Of a stretch of 64,000 nt of DNA, positions 35,113-47,460 are shown one piece after another. The first letter of the stretch is position 1, and each line of letters opens with the position of its first letter. The stretch lies in contig OZ021729.1 of assembly GCA_963978545.1 (NCBI GenBank), forward strand, positions 82,936,670-83,000,669, given 5' to 3'. Both the position numbers and the translations under genes were made by a program. The notes beneath the pieces are model-generated. The model searched no databases. It worked only from the letters and a program-made list of their open reading frames with translations, and was not told the DNA's origin. This stretch comes from Linyphia triangularis (Eukaryota; Arthropoda; Arachnida; Araneae; Linyphiidae).

Positions 35113-35621
35113 CATCGATATAGATAAACAACTGGATAGACTGCTCCATTGTCAATGCAAAGAGAAAAACACGCGGGGGATTGCGAGGCTTTGCAAAGTT
35201 GGTGGGATGATTAACCAATCACAGTTAATTTTTATAGTTGGATGGGAACGCGAAAAACCTTGTAAAGTGTTAGAGTATATATATATTTGGCATATTATAA
35301 CTAATTTAGGTCTACTATTGACATTTCTGCTGTGTACAACCCAAAATTTTATTTTCAATCCTCGGCAATCCGTATATTTTATCCCACCAATTGCATCTGG
35401 CAACGGCTTCACTTTCCCAGCGTTAAGCAGTCTATCCAGTAGTTTATCTAGCTTCTAGACCGCGAGGTTGCGGGTTCCGAGTCCCGTATTAGGTATGGGT
35501 GTTTGTAAATGTATATTGGCTTGTCTAATGACGAATGTTTCTCGGCGCATTATAGCCCTCGTGTTGCTGACGGCGCCAGATAATCTGAAAACAACCAACC
35601 AGTTGTTTATCTATATCGATG
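35113..35621. mobile_element. 8-bp-TSD MITE, family Q, copy Q2 (with SINE inside)
   Basis: TIRs CATCGATATAGATAAACAAC at both ends and TSD GGTAAACT on both sides (35105-35112, 35622-35629). A truncated SINE sits in the right arm. The 133-codon ORF over it is not a gene. Confidence 0.85.
35450..35600 (+). mobile_element. tRNA-derived SINE, family S, copy 6, 5'-truncated
   Basis: Lacks the first 35 or so bases of the head (starts agcttctagaccg) but has the B box, body and CCAA tail. TSD agtagtttatct / agttgtttatct lies within the right arm of Q2. Confidence 0.85.
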
Positions 35622-36274
35622 GGTAAACTTGGAAGCAAACGTGATAATTTTGTAAGCTGAAATAAAATCCCTTTTATATCTGCATTTCATTCAAAAAGTT
35701 AAAATATCAATTTAATAAGGAAAAAAAATATATGAACCGTAAAAACAAATATCTGTATCACGGAGGTAAAGGACAGTCACGTTTTTGTACTTTTTTAGGA
35801 GAGCAAATTTTCCATAACTTTGAGCTATTAAAATTTGTTTCTTCGTTACTTAGAGAAACAGCTTAATGAAAGTGTTTCACATTGTTATTGGCATTGATAA
35901 GTAATTGGAAGTACTGAACGTAGTATTTATTGTTGTTGTTTCTAATCTCCCTTTTGTCTGACGAAGTCAGACAACATCAGTGAAGCCATTGACATTAATG
36001 AAGTCTGACACTAGTTGTGGACAGTTATAAATGTCCTCCCAGTCCAGTCCAAAATGTGCTGAGGTGATGCCTGTTCTTTTTGGCATTTAGGGCAAAGAGG
36101 AAAATTTTTTGCTTCCCCCGGAATATGTGAGGCCTTTAAGGTGACCACTAGCAAGTCGGGACAGACGGGTATTGGTGTGCCTATCACAAGGTTATTTATA
36201 ACAATTAATTAAAAAAAATGGATATGGTTTCCTTTACGTCCGGAATACAGATATAAATCCATTATATACATTGT

Positions 36275-36730
36275 CAATTTTTATATTCATTAACAGAGCT
36301 CTGTTTCTGTTGCCAGTCAGAGTGAGCTTGTTTTTAATATTTAAAATTCGATGCAAACACCATCTCTATCAGCAAAATATGCGGTAAACTACTTTTCAAA
36401 ATTTATTCATTAAAAATGAATGTGAGTTTATGCAACAAATATCTTTTATTTATTCTGATTAAAACCATTTTTTTTTATTTATTAATTAAAACAATTTTGG
36501 CAACAGGAAAGAGTTTCTTCAATGATCGGTTTAAAAGCTATTTCAGCACGATTGGATGAAGGCGAGTTGGTTTATTAGTATTCCGTAAAAACGACCTTTT
36601 CGTGACAGTCACCAAAATTTGATAGAATGCATAGTCATCGACATCGAATTCATCTGCCAAGTTTCAGCCCGATTGGATGACTGCAAGTGGGTTTATTAGG
36701 TCTCCTCAGATTTGTCCTCTAATGACTTAC
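36275..36730 (+). repeat. Dispersed repeat family V, copy 2
   Basis: Contains the V signature plus gccaagtttcagcccgattgg and a run of Cs at its end. It precedes the second solo LTR. Confidence 0.6.
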
Positions 36731-36844
36731 CCCCCCCTTCCCCTCCCCCACACAAAATCGAAGTTAATATAAAGTGTTTTAAAATATGTTGATACATTTG
36801 GTGAATAATTAACATTTTTATTTTCATTTTGAAATTAAATATAT

Positions 36845-37536
36845 TGTTGCGTGGTTGGGTTCGAAAGATTTGAAGCCAAAGCAGATCAAAACTTGCAGAA
36901 ATTTATTCCAATACAACTCTTCACAGATTCCTGTACAACTCCAGAACTTCTCGTTCTAGTAGACACAATACAGCTCTATACACAGCAATAGAGCACAAAC
37001 AGCAGTTAAACTTGACATACAACTGCTAAATCGCAGCAAAAGACAATGCAATACTACTCAGAATGTTCACTGAGACTCAGTAATTCCAGTCAACTAACTG
37101 ACTAACCAACCTACTCCACTCACGGCCGGTCTTATATAGGAGTCAATACTTCGTGAATCTTCTAGAGATAGATGTTTGGAGAACTTTCCAAATCGTAGTT
37201 GAAAAGTCCTATACATGTACATGGGTTCGAAAATATCGCCAAATGGTCGCCAAGTTTGGTGACAAAAATTAGTCGCCAAAACCGTCTCCAACTTGGCTTT
37301 ATCTCGCCAATTTGGCGAGATAGCCATCACCATAATGTTAAATGCCCTGCTCCCCTTGTAAAACTCGCTTCCCAGAGTTACCTCTGTAAAACTCGTTATC
37401 AAGCATTAAGACCCATATTGCAGGGAAGCCAACTTAAGACGAACTATTGCACTGCCTTATGCAAAATGTACATACATTTTTCTATTTACAAAATTAACAC
37501 TACGAAATATTTACAAATACACAAAAATTCTCAACA
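36845..37536 (+). mobile_element. Solo LTR, copy 2
   Basis: TGTTGCGTGG...TCTCAACA, flanked by ATAT (36841-36844, 37537-37540), TATA box near 37132. Shorter than copy 1 because copy 1 has an expanded ctaactgac array. Confidence 0.85.
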
Positions 37537-38384
37537 ATATGTTTGATTTCCTATTATGCGTTAAATCGATTCGAAAGACGGGATCCCATATTTTCGTCAC
37601 TTCTCTCGAATAAAAGTGCGGAAGTGAGCGGTCGACGAAGAAAGTGCCATTTGAACACATTTACGACATTCCTAATAAACACGCAGTTCTCAATATCCCT
37701 CGCAAAGGAATAAACGCTCTTCCCCTGGAATAATTGAGGAAATTCCCCTCACGGAAGAAATGGCTTCATTTTATGACACTCAAACGTCGTTTATTGCCGA
37801 ATCAACCTTCGTAACATGTTATTTTTCTGCTTGGAACTCAAGCTTAAGCTGCTCACTCGAAAGGCTGAAATCTCCCCCCCCCCCCATCCCCTTTATTTTT
37901 AACGGCTAGTCTTTGCATGTCTTGTTGCCTATTAAGTTTAATTTTCTCGCTTCCATCTTTTCGAAAATATTTCTCTAATGAAGGTTTTTGTATATTAAAC
38001 TTGTAATTGTTTTTGGTCTTTTGCCATTTTAGTTCTCTTAAATAATTAAAGATTTTCGGCTGATTGTGGTGAAAACCTATTAAAAATAACTTAATAGCGT
38101 TTTTTTTTTTTTTACAAAACTGTTTCTAAATAATCAAATTAAATAAATTATGAATGTTTTTCAACTTTCATTCTTTTTCAATTTAGTCCGCAATAACAAT
38201 AATAATAATAATATATATTATATATAATATATAATGTATAATATATAATAAATAATATATAATAAATAAAAAACAATAACAATAATAAATAAATAATAAT
38301 AAAAACTTGATATGCTTATTGTGGGGTAAACCTAAAACATACATTTAGAGCTTTTTTTAAAAAAATCCTTTATATTATGGGTAT

Positions 38385-38890
38385 GTTGATGGCGGGCAAA
38401 TCTGCGAAGGCCTAATTAACCCCTTTTCCGCCATCCAATTGGGCTGAAACTTGGCAAATCGATTCGGTGTCGAGCACAATGCATTCTCTCAAATTTCAGG
38501 GTTGTAACTGTCATTAAAATGTCGCTTTTACGGAATACTAATAAACCAGCTTGCCGTCGTCTAATCGCGCTGAAATAGCGTTTTAGCGATCGTTGAAAAA
38601 ACACTCCTTCCTGTTGCCAAAATTGGTTTAGTAAATAAATAATAAAATTGTTTTAATCAGTATATATATATAAAAAAAAAGATATTTGGATATTGGAAGT
38701 GCATAAATTCACATTCATTTTTAATGAATAAATTTATTTTATCGCATATTTCGCTCGTAGATGGTGTCTGCATCTAATTTTATATATTATAAATAAGCAC
38801 ACGCTGACACCAGAAACGATGTTACGTTGATGAATATAAAAAGTGGCAATGCATATTTATATTAAAAATTATGTTTTTATGGGTTATATT
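38385..38890 (-). repeat. Dispersed repeat family V, copy 3 (inverted)
   Basis: Reverse complement of the V signature, including ccaattgggctgaaacttggc and, at its other end, agcacacgctgacaccagaaacg. 37540-38380 before it and 38900-39490 after it hold no structure I recognise beyond AT-rich and poly(C) tracts. Confidence 0.6.
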
Positions 38891-39501
38891 ATTAGTTTTC
38901 AAGGCCATATTGATGAATTTTAGCCCGGCTTCATTTTACGATCGTTCCCCAAAAGTTTTAAGGCACTCATTAAAAAACCCTACAGAAATCATTACTGAGT
39001 GGCCAGCTAACGTAAGTCGTGCAGATTAATACAAAGGCGCAGTTCGACGTCAATTATTCTTTTTAAAATGAACTAAAGCGTTTCCGAATTTTGAAACCTC
39101 ACAAATCACGAATGATACTTTCGTCACAATGTAAGCGGTTGTCAATGGCAACCCATTGTTTCGAAAAGGAGAAGAAGGGTTTTTAAATTACGAGTTACAA
39201 GGGCGGAAATGGGGGGAAAAAAAAAAATAAGATTGTGTTTGGTTCATTTCAACTAAACGTATGACAATTGAACGTGCAAGCGTTTCTGAAATATATCCGA
39301 GATTTGAAAGGAATTTTAGTTTGCAGCCTCCAATAAAACAGACCTGGTTATTATTTTTGTTTTAGATTTTTGTCTGTTTCATACGCGGCGCTTAGTTTTA
39401 TAACTGCATAAATCCACGGTTTGTGAAAAGTAGAAGTTGATTATTTTACACTAGTTCTCAACATGACGTTGCAAAGTGATATCGATATAGAGGAACATTA
39501 A

Positions 39502-39672
39502 CCCTTTGCACTCCAGTGGCGCCTCTCAGGTGCCACACGATTGGATGCCAAACCACGAGAGGACCATTAGGTGTGATGCGGAAATTCGATAAACACCGAT
39601 AAACACCAGCCGAACCTAAAATGTCTCGAGTTGCTGATTCCTCCGCGCGAAAAAGGCCTGGAGTGCAAAGGG
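39502..39672. mobile_element. piggyBac-type MITE, copy 1
   Basis: Ends CCCTTTGCACTCCAG and its inverse CTGGAGTGCAAAGGG, flanked by TTAA on both sides. TTAA duplication and CCC ends are diagnostic of piggyBac-type transposition. Non-coding, 171 bp. Confidence 0.85.
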
Positions 39673-39949
39673 TTAAAAATGCTTTCTAATTTATTGCTGA
39701 AGCATGTAGTATTCCACAGATCTTCGGAAAAGGCGAGTTTAATATTTAAACTTTACACCTTATTTTATAAAAAAATATTCTCCTAAAGTCTGTCCTTTTA
39801 TTCTATAAACGATTTTAGTAATGCCCCGTGCATTGGCAGATAACTCTTTCCACCCCCGACTTTTCCAGTATTAAAATTTAATTTAAAAAAGTACTTTAAT
39901 TTACTACTTTTACTCAAGCTAAAAGAATTTAGAAGAAGGTCATAGTAAA

Positions 39950-40330
39950 GGTAATTCCCTATACACGCCATGTTACTATCTTCTCGTCCAATGCATTTAG
40001 AAACCACTTTGCGTAAAACTTTAAAATTTGAAGAGTTGTTACGAAAAAGATCCCTCAATCAAATGACATAAATTAAAAACACGAAAATCGTGTCAAATAT
40101 ATTTTATTGTACATGCGAAAACCTTACGTCAATGCATTTGCAGTGGCTCTATCTGCAATAGTTTTTTGACTATTTTAGTTTTCATTTACAATAGGTTGAC
40201 ATTAAATAAAACTATTTATGTCATTTCATTAAGTAATCTTTTTCGTACTTACTCACCAAACTTCAAAGTTTTACTTAAAGTAGTTTCTAAATGCACAGGG
40301 CTTAGAAGATTGTTACATAGCTTACCAGAA
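39950..40330. repeat. Palindromic repeat P3
   Basis: Compact uninterrupted copy of P with both arms visible (ccaatgcatttagaaaccactttg and its mirror aaagtagtttctaaatgcac). It gives the baseline length of about 380 bp. Confidence 0.75.
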
Positions 40331-40589
40331 AACTCGTACTAAAAGATAATAATACGTATTGTATTGAAACAATATATCCCAATTGAATGGTCTACGTGTA
40401 CTACTTATCCTAATCTCGTTTCGGATACTGTAATAATAAACATACATAATATATAATCCTGTAGTGATTTGACTACTCAGGCCTGCAACCAAAAAACTGC
40501 ATAGGACATTTTTTTTACTGTTTCTTACAGGTTTCTATTCACTAAAACCGGGGAAAATACTAAAAAAAATTCCATCGCGTCAGGTTTTC

Positions 40590-41560
40590 TTGAAAAACTC
40601 TCTTTTTGTAAAACCAAGTCATTGAGCTCAAAGCGAGTTCAATGGTTGGTTGTTTTCAGATTATCTGGCACCGTCAGCAACACGAGGGCTATAATGCGCC
40701 GAAATATTCGTCATTCGACAAGCCAACATACATTTACAAACATCCATGCCTCACACGGGACTCGGAACCCGCAACCTCGCGGTCTAGAAGCTAGCACCTC
40801 GAGTTCAATGACTTGGTGTGAGAGAATTAAGTCTTTCGAAAGATGCTAGACTAAAAAAATAAATAAAAACCTAGTTGTCACCCGGAACCTCATTTCGCGA
40901 GACGTTACCAAGGAAGATGATACGTCAATATGCTGCCCATACAGAATTGTACTAGTCTCTTGAAAAACTCGTTTTTATAACACCAAGGCATTGAACTTAT
41001 GGATAGTTCAGTGTTGGTGTAATCTGGTTAAAGTCATTGAATATCAGAAGGTTAAGGGCATATTACAACATTTAATCCCTCACAACACACACGCGCTACA
41101 TTTAAACAAAGAAAAGAAACTTAAGAAAAAGAAACATAGGTCCTTTTTCGCATTGGGTATCAGCGTCAGAAGTGTGTCCGTTCGGTCGGTTCTCTGGGAG
41201 GAATGAATTAACTCCACCTTCTTCGTGCGGTGATTGGCCAAGTTAACTTTCGAAAGTATTCTCATTTGTTAACGATTTTGATTGACACATTTTGGTTTTA
41301 GTTTGCAAATGAAAGTTTCACTTCGCTAAAATGGTTGACGCATAAAGAAAGGTGAACGAACTCATGGCGTCACCACAAACTGAAAGAGAGTTCAAGGACT
41401 TGATGTTTGAGAACTAAGCCTTTCGAAAGATGCTGCTAGGTTCAAGACTAAAAAAAAAATCTAGTTTCACCCGGAATTTCATTCCGAGAGAGGCTGCCAA
41501 GGAAGATGGGACGTCAATATGCTAGCAGACTATTGTAGAATGGAAAAACGGCTCTTTCAG
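40590..41560 (+). repeat. About 160-bp direct duplication interrupted by a SINE
   Basis: ttgaaaaactc.ttttt.aacaccaag (about 40590 and 40960) and the block ctttcgaaagatgct...cacccgga...accaaggaagatg (40830-40925 and 41408-41510) occur twice. 41560-42080 is AT-rich with poly(A) tracts and no gene. Confidence 0.55.
40645..40800 (-). mobile_element. tRNA-derived SINE, family S, copy 7, 5'-truncated
   Basis: Reverse-oriented, head truncated at gaagctagcac, perfect TSD GAGTTCAATG (40635-40644, 40801-40810). Confidence 0.85.
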
Positions 41561-42090
41561 CTCTAAGCTAATGTGACGTCACTTGATCTAAATTACTTGG
41601 CTTAAAACGCGGCAGTGGAAACCAGTTTTGCAAATTGCACCAACCGGCGCGGGTTATGGCAATTGTCTAAAAAACTCACGCCAACTATTGGGCAGAACCC
41701 TCACGATAACCATAGAATAGGAAGGATATTTTGACGTCACAGCTAAAATGTAGCGTTTTGATAGGACTGCAATCGGTCGAGGTTTTCGGGCTTTTTCTTT
41801 TCTTAATATTTAAATAACTAATAGTTTAAAAAAACTTTTGTTTAGAATCCTTGGAATCAAAAAAAAAAAAAAATTCTTCATAAATATAAACTAATTTCAC
41901 TCGTTTTAAAAAAAAAAAAAAATGCGGGAATCGTCTATTAAAACAAGTAAAGTGCGTGCTCAAAAATATATGTCTGCCATTTCCAATATGAGAGTGTTTC
42001 CAAGTTCTTTTTGTTTTATCATAATTTTGTTTCTATTGATGAACACGAGAAATATAAAAACCCATGACGAGATTTATTTACCCTATAGGG

Positions 42091-42786
42091 CAGCATTAGC
42101 CACGCAGGGCCCGCCGCGACAGATTTTTCTGCGACCCACCGGCCGTACAAAAGGGGGGGGGGGGGGAATCATGCTTCATAATAGTTTTTTTTTTTTTACA
42201 TAATTTTAATTTGTTCAAAGTAGTATACGTTAACTATGCACAGCAGAGTTCTCAACTATGTTCCATCAAAAGAGTTTTTATCAAGAATAAAATACAAGAA
42301 CAACTTAACTGAATCTCATTTGGACAATTTATTAAGCTTGGCTGTAACAAATACTGCGAGAAATAGTGACTTTCATAAAATAAACGATTTCGACAGTCGT
42401 AGTCTCACATTGATATCTAGAAAACAGCGAAATCTGGAAGTACACTTTAAGTACTTTTATTAAAACTTGGGTCAAATTGTTCTGTCACGTTGAAACGAAG
42501 GATTCACTTCTTTTTTTTAGATTTCACTTTTTAAGATTCACTTCTTTTAATAATAATGGAATTTTTTTTTTTTTAATTATTAAAAAAAAAAAAAAATCAA
42601 ATATCAATAGTAATTTTATTAAGATAAGATAGAAATGATGAAAAATAACTTTTTTTTCAGTTTTCCGAAATGGTATAAATTGTTAAATCGATAATAATTA
42701 AATATACATGTATTGGTGTATCCGGTCCCCGAAAAGTTCCAACTAAAGTCATACGGCCTGCTTCTAAAAGTTGGTGGCGAACGCTG
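42091..42786 (+). mobile_element. Internally deleted hAT element hAT2
   Basis: Ends CAGCATTAGCCAC and the inverse of GTGGCGAACGCTG, with perfect 8-bp TSD CTATAGGG (42083-42090, 42787-42794). It retains a remnant resembling the C-terminal end of a hAT transposase. A fragment of the same right end lies at 17712-17752. Confidence 0.8.
42236..42463 (+). pseudogene. hAT transposase C-terminal remnant
   Basis: The 75-codon reading contains KEFLSRIKYKNNLTESHLDN and, later, a weak LISRKQR. This resembles the C-terminal dimerisation tail of ZBED5/SCAND3-like hAT transposases, where R-x-L-..-x-L and a K-x-Q end are usual. The call rests on the position inside a hAT-ended element and moderate resemblance only. 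Confidence 0.5.
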
Positions 42787-43769
42787 CTATAGGGAAATAA
42801 AGTTTTTAATCTCCGGGATGTATAGGGCCATTAGGGCTGGAAGGGTTAATATAAATTTATTGTTTAAAAAGCAATCTTCGATTTCTATGAATTTCAACCA
42901 AGTTATTTTTTAAATGATTTTTTTTTTTAAATTAATTTTCCAGGAATTAAGCCCGATAAAACCTTTAATTAAATTAAAATTTTCATTCTAATCATATAAT
43001 CTGTTAATTAATATAAGCATTTTCCCCCGTTGTTTCATTTTCTTTTCTTTTCCAGATTTCTCGGAGATTAACTGGCAACACAAAAAGACTCCGAAAAGAA
43101 AGAAAGAAAAAAAAAAAAAAAAAAAAAAATGTTTATTCCTGACTCATCGAAACTGCACTAATGCATCGGTTAATCTTCCAACAACGCCCCCCCCCTACCC
43201 CCCACTCATTCTGCGGAATCGATTCATTCATCCAGAGAAGAAACATTCGATTCATGGATCGAGTTGTTTAATAATAGTTTTCGTGGAACGTGACAATTCT
43301 ATTGAATCTTCAGTAAGGAGATGTTTTCACAACTGAATGATCGCGTCAGTTCCTTCACTCTCTCCGATTCTTCCATCGAATACTAAAACGTTTCCAAGAT
43401 CGATTTTTGTGTTTTCGGTATCGATCGCAACAGACGCCAGGCAAAATAAATAAGGTTTTTCCATCGTTGCCATTCTGAAATCAGAAATGTTTCATTTTCT
43501 TGCCTTTTTTTTTTTTTTTTATTTCTTTTATATGTTGAGCGGATGTGCTGCGATTGGAAATGAAAGATTAATGTTTCGTTCATAATTTTTTTTTAAAAAG
43601 TTGCACTGGAAAAAGTTAAACTCGAGTAATTTTTAACGTAGACCTACAGTTTGTCATTTGACATGAACAATTCGATGTAAATAAAATCTTAGTCAGCTAT
43701 AATAAAAATTAGCCATTAGAAACAATGTTTTTAATGTAAATCCTTTACATGAATTGACAACTTTAATGT

Positions 43770-44433
43770 TAGAATGAGAGGCGACTGCAATTTTTGGACC
43801 CCATCGAACATCATTCTGAATTTTTTTTTATAGAAATTGGAGAAAAGTGAGTAGATTACGAATCCACTGGTCTGCCGTGTCTAAAATGGCCGAAACTGGT
43901 CAAAAATCGACTTTGAATAAGTTGAACTAAATCCAATTGCCAAATGCGCCATAACTTGCCAAATAATGAGCATTTTTTATATTTAGTAACCCTCACTCTT
44001 TAATTTTCAATTAAGAAGGTTGCAGACGATTCAGATATCTGGCGAAGGTCTACTTGCATCTAATAAAAGGTAGCCAAGTTGTCAATAAACATTACGTCAC
44101 TGATGACGTAACTAATGTCGCCAATTTGGCTTACATTTAAAATATACTAGTTTTCCGAGCCAGAGATCAGAAATCGTTTGCGCTTTTTCTCATTGAAAAT
44201 CAAAATGAAGTGGGTTGCCACACGAAAAAGTTTGTTCTCGTTTTGGCAAGTTATGACACATTTGGCAATCGGATTTTAGTTCAACTCATTCCAAGTCGAT
44301 TTTTGATCAGTTTCGGCCATTTTTGCCACGGCAGACCAGCGGATTCGTAATCTACACACTTTTCTCCAATTTCTATAAAAAATTCAGAATGATGTTCGAT
44401 GGGGTCCAAAAATTGCAGTCGCCTCTCGGACTA
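43770..44433. mobile_element. Long-arm TA-MITE, family M, copy M5
   Basis: Left end tagaatgagaggcgactgc, right end gcagtcgcctctcggacta. Both arms are well preserved. The interior is inverted relative to M1 (the central ttggc/gacgtaa palindrome reads the other way). Confidence 0.85.
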
Positions 44434-45135
44434 TGTATAATTGCACTTTAATTAAGCGATTGAAGCTCAGATAGAATTTTCATAGTGTTCGACCACTACG
44501 AAGAAAACACTCATTCCTAACTATTGTCGAACTTTTTGTTTTGTTTCTAAAACTTAATACGTTGTTATCATAAACGAATTTCTCTGCCTATTTCTTTTTT
44601 TTCTCGTTTGGAAGACAGCAAGTGTGTTTAATTAGTCCTTCGAAACGGTAATATAGTAGCGTGTGTAAAAGCGGCTTTTAAGTGACGGTCCCAAAACTTG
44701 ATTAAATACATTAGTATCCACTAAGAGTCCATCTGCCAATTTTCATGGAAGTTTCTGCCAATTGTTTGGCAGAAATTTTTTCTGCCAATTGTTTGGAAGA
44801 CGACAAGTGGGTTAAATAAGCCTCTTTCACACGACGCCTACGCGGGCCCGCAAACGCATGCCTTTCCATACGAGCCCATATTTGCGGACGTTTCGCCCGC
44901 AACTTTATTAGTTTTAGTTTTTATTCCCTTTAAAATGCCAACTTTAGGTATTAAGTTTCATCAAATTTTAGTTATAGAGCACCCCTACCCTTTTCGGAGT
45001 TTTTTTTTAATACCCATTTTCATTGTAAGAGGCGCCAAAACTCATTCTTGCACACTCCTCATTTTGCTCTTAGGCCGGCATTGTTGTTGAACAAACAAGT
45101 AAAATAATACCAGTTCAGATTAGCAGTATTAATAT

Positions 45136-45654
45136 TGTTACGAATTTTCGTAAATTTGTAAATATTTCCTAGTGTTAATTTTGTAAATAGTAAAATTTAT
45201 GTACATTTCGCATAAGGCAGTGCAATAGTTCGTCGTTAGTTTGCTTCCCCGCAATGTATGTCTTTAATGCTTGATAACGAGTTTTACAGAGATAACACTG
45301 GGAAGCGAGTTTTACAAGGAGCAGGGCATTTAACATTATGGTAATGGCAATCTCGCCAAATTGGCGAGATAGAGCCAAGTTGGCGACGGTTTTGGCGACT
45401 AATTTTTGTCGCCAAATTTGGCGAGAAATTGCCAAATATCGCCAAACTTGCTGACCATTTGGCGACATTTTCGGTCCCCATGTACTTGTATAGGACTTTT
45501 CGACTACGATCTGGAAAGTTCTCCAAATATCGATCTCTAGAAGTTTCCCGTATGTTCGCCTCCCCTATAAAATCTCAAGAAAGCGGGTGATGGAGTTAGT
45601 TGTTAGCTGAGTCAGTTAGTTGGCTTCAAATCTTTCGAACCCACCAACGCAACA
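45136..45654 (-). mobile_element. Solo LTR, copy 3 (reverse)
   Basis: TGTTACGAATTTTCG...CCAACGCAACA flanked by ATAT (45132-45135, 45655-45658). Deleted in its centre relative to copies 1 and 2 (519 bp), lacking most of the primary 5' array. Confidence 0.85.
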
Positions 45655-46199
45655 ATATATAGTCGGCAGCTTTTACTTAACGATGTGGGATTCTCTTTCT
45701 GTTTCCAAAATGTCGAAGAGTGATTTGGAACTTAAAGTGAAGTTCGGACCTTTTCATTCAAAGCCGAAGTTATGTTTTAGAAAAAAAAAAGTTTGAATAC
45801 TATTATACATTGGAAAATTTTTCCTAAACCTTTTAATTAGATTAAAATTTTTTCATTCTTAACAAGTGTTAAAAAACTAACATATCTGCATAAAAATTAT
45901 TAATTTGAGGATTGATTAATTAAAAATTAACTAAAAGGTATAATCCGGTACCAATCATAATTCAATTTGTTAAAATTTTTAATTCAGCGACAAACAGTGC
46001 ATAATGATTTGATACAAGAAACTGACTAGAATAGAACCACAAAAACTGACCACAAAAAATGACTCGAGGTCTGTCAGACCACATACAGCAGTTAAAGGTT
46101 AAATCAAATTGGCTCTTTAGACAGCAATCTTGTAAAATTCTGTAGCAGTCAACGTGTTAAGACACTTTCTAATGCGAAGATGATTAAGAAGTTTTGTTC

Positions 46200-46442
46200 T
46201 ATACTAAACTTCAACTTAAGTTGACATCACTAGACGGTAGATCGTCACAGTGCTCATAGGCATTTAATCCATTTTGCCGGCGTGAAAGCATAATGCTCGC
46301 CAAACCACAATCCCGCAGAGAACAGAAGGCTATAAGGTTTGGCGAGAATTATGTCTTCACTCCGCTAAAATGGATTATTTGCCTATGAGCACGGTGAAGA
46401 TCTATCGTCTAGTGATGTCAAGTTAAGTTGGAGTTTAGTATA
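46200..46442. mobile_element. Foldback MITE (tatactaaact ends), copy 2
   Basis: This is the same element as 1701-1939, about 243 bp, with both arms clearly alignable to each other and to copy 1. It abuts another foldback element (46445-46741). Confidence 0.75.
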
Positions 46443-46444
46443 GT

Positions 46445-46741
46445 CATAGACTTATTATTATCAATAGAGTGCGCGTTCCCACTTCAATTATACAACGAGA
46501 ATGAAACCAAAATGAATCACATGAGTAGGGACTTTTTGGGAGCAGGGTTGCAGATTTGGCGGGTTTCTCCTCACTCAGTCGATTAAGGATAATAAGATTA
46601 GTAGATAAAGGATTAATTTTACGACGTAGCCAAATTAAAAACCACGTGACTGATAGACAAATTTTGTGATTCATTTTGGTTTCATTCTCGTTGTATGATT
46701 GAAGTGGGAACGCGCAGTCTATCGATAATAATAAGTCTATG
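46445..46741. mobile_element. 297-bp foldback element
   Basis: About 75-bp arms: catagacttattattatc at the left and gataataataagtctatg at the right, with a shared gcgcgttcccacttcaat block and cgagaatgaaaccaaaatga. Adjacent to the MITE at 46200-46442. Confidence 0.8.
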
Positions 46742-47460
46742 GTTCTAGTAGAAGGAGATCTGCATTTATATCCAATGATTGTAAGATCTATTGTTTCTGA
46801 GTGACTTCTGAGTCTTTTTACTATTTCTGTGTGCGAATGGACCCAAGAACAGTATTTTTGAGTTTACGCAAAATCACTATTTAGCGAGTGTGAGAGATAA
46901 TAAAAAGTTCTGGAACCTTTCGTTCAGAAACTATAATCATTCGATACAAATATTAGGCTTTTTCGACTATCATTCTTTATATAATTTGATGGAAAATATT
47001 TTCTTCTCATTTCCATTTGAACGGACTGCCAATAGACAAAACTGGTGAATATGGGGTACTAATAACCCGTCTTCGTGTCTTGAAAAATCACTGCATTCAA
47101 CAAAAGTGAGCACTTTTGTGGAACTATCCAGGAAAAGGAACACAGGGTCCTTTTTCGTGGGGAAAAAATTAACTTATTCCAATGTATTGAATTTTTAAAC
47201 CATTTTTTGCCACTTATCAATATCATGTCTAATTTCGCAAAAAACTGATTATTTAAAATTCCGTTCTTGTCTTTCCAAAATACCACTGGTCTCTTTTTTT
47301 CAGTCTCTCACTGTTTCGCATCTATGTCATTTTCGAAGTTAGGGTCGATTCCTAATAGTTGACGTGTAAATATCGCCAAGTGAATTTGGCACCGATTGGT
47401 ATTCGCACAGACGATGAAGTTTCACATTTAGCAACCCTACTTCCCACCGGGCATGCACAG

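Noticed and set aside
35057..35458. 133-codon plus-strand ORF
   Set aside because: It overlaps MITE Q2 with its 8-bp TSD and stops inside the SINE; no similarity recognised.
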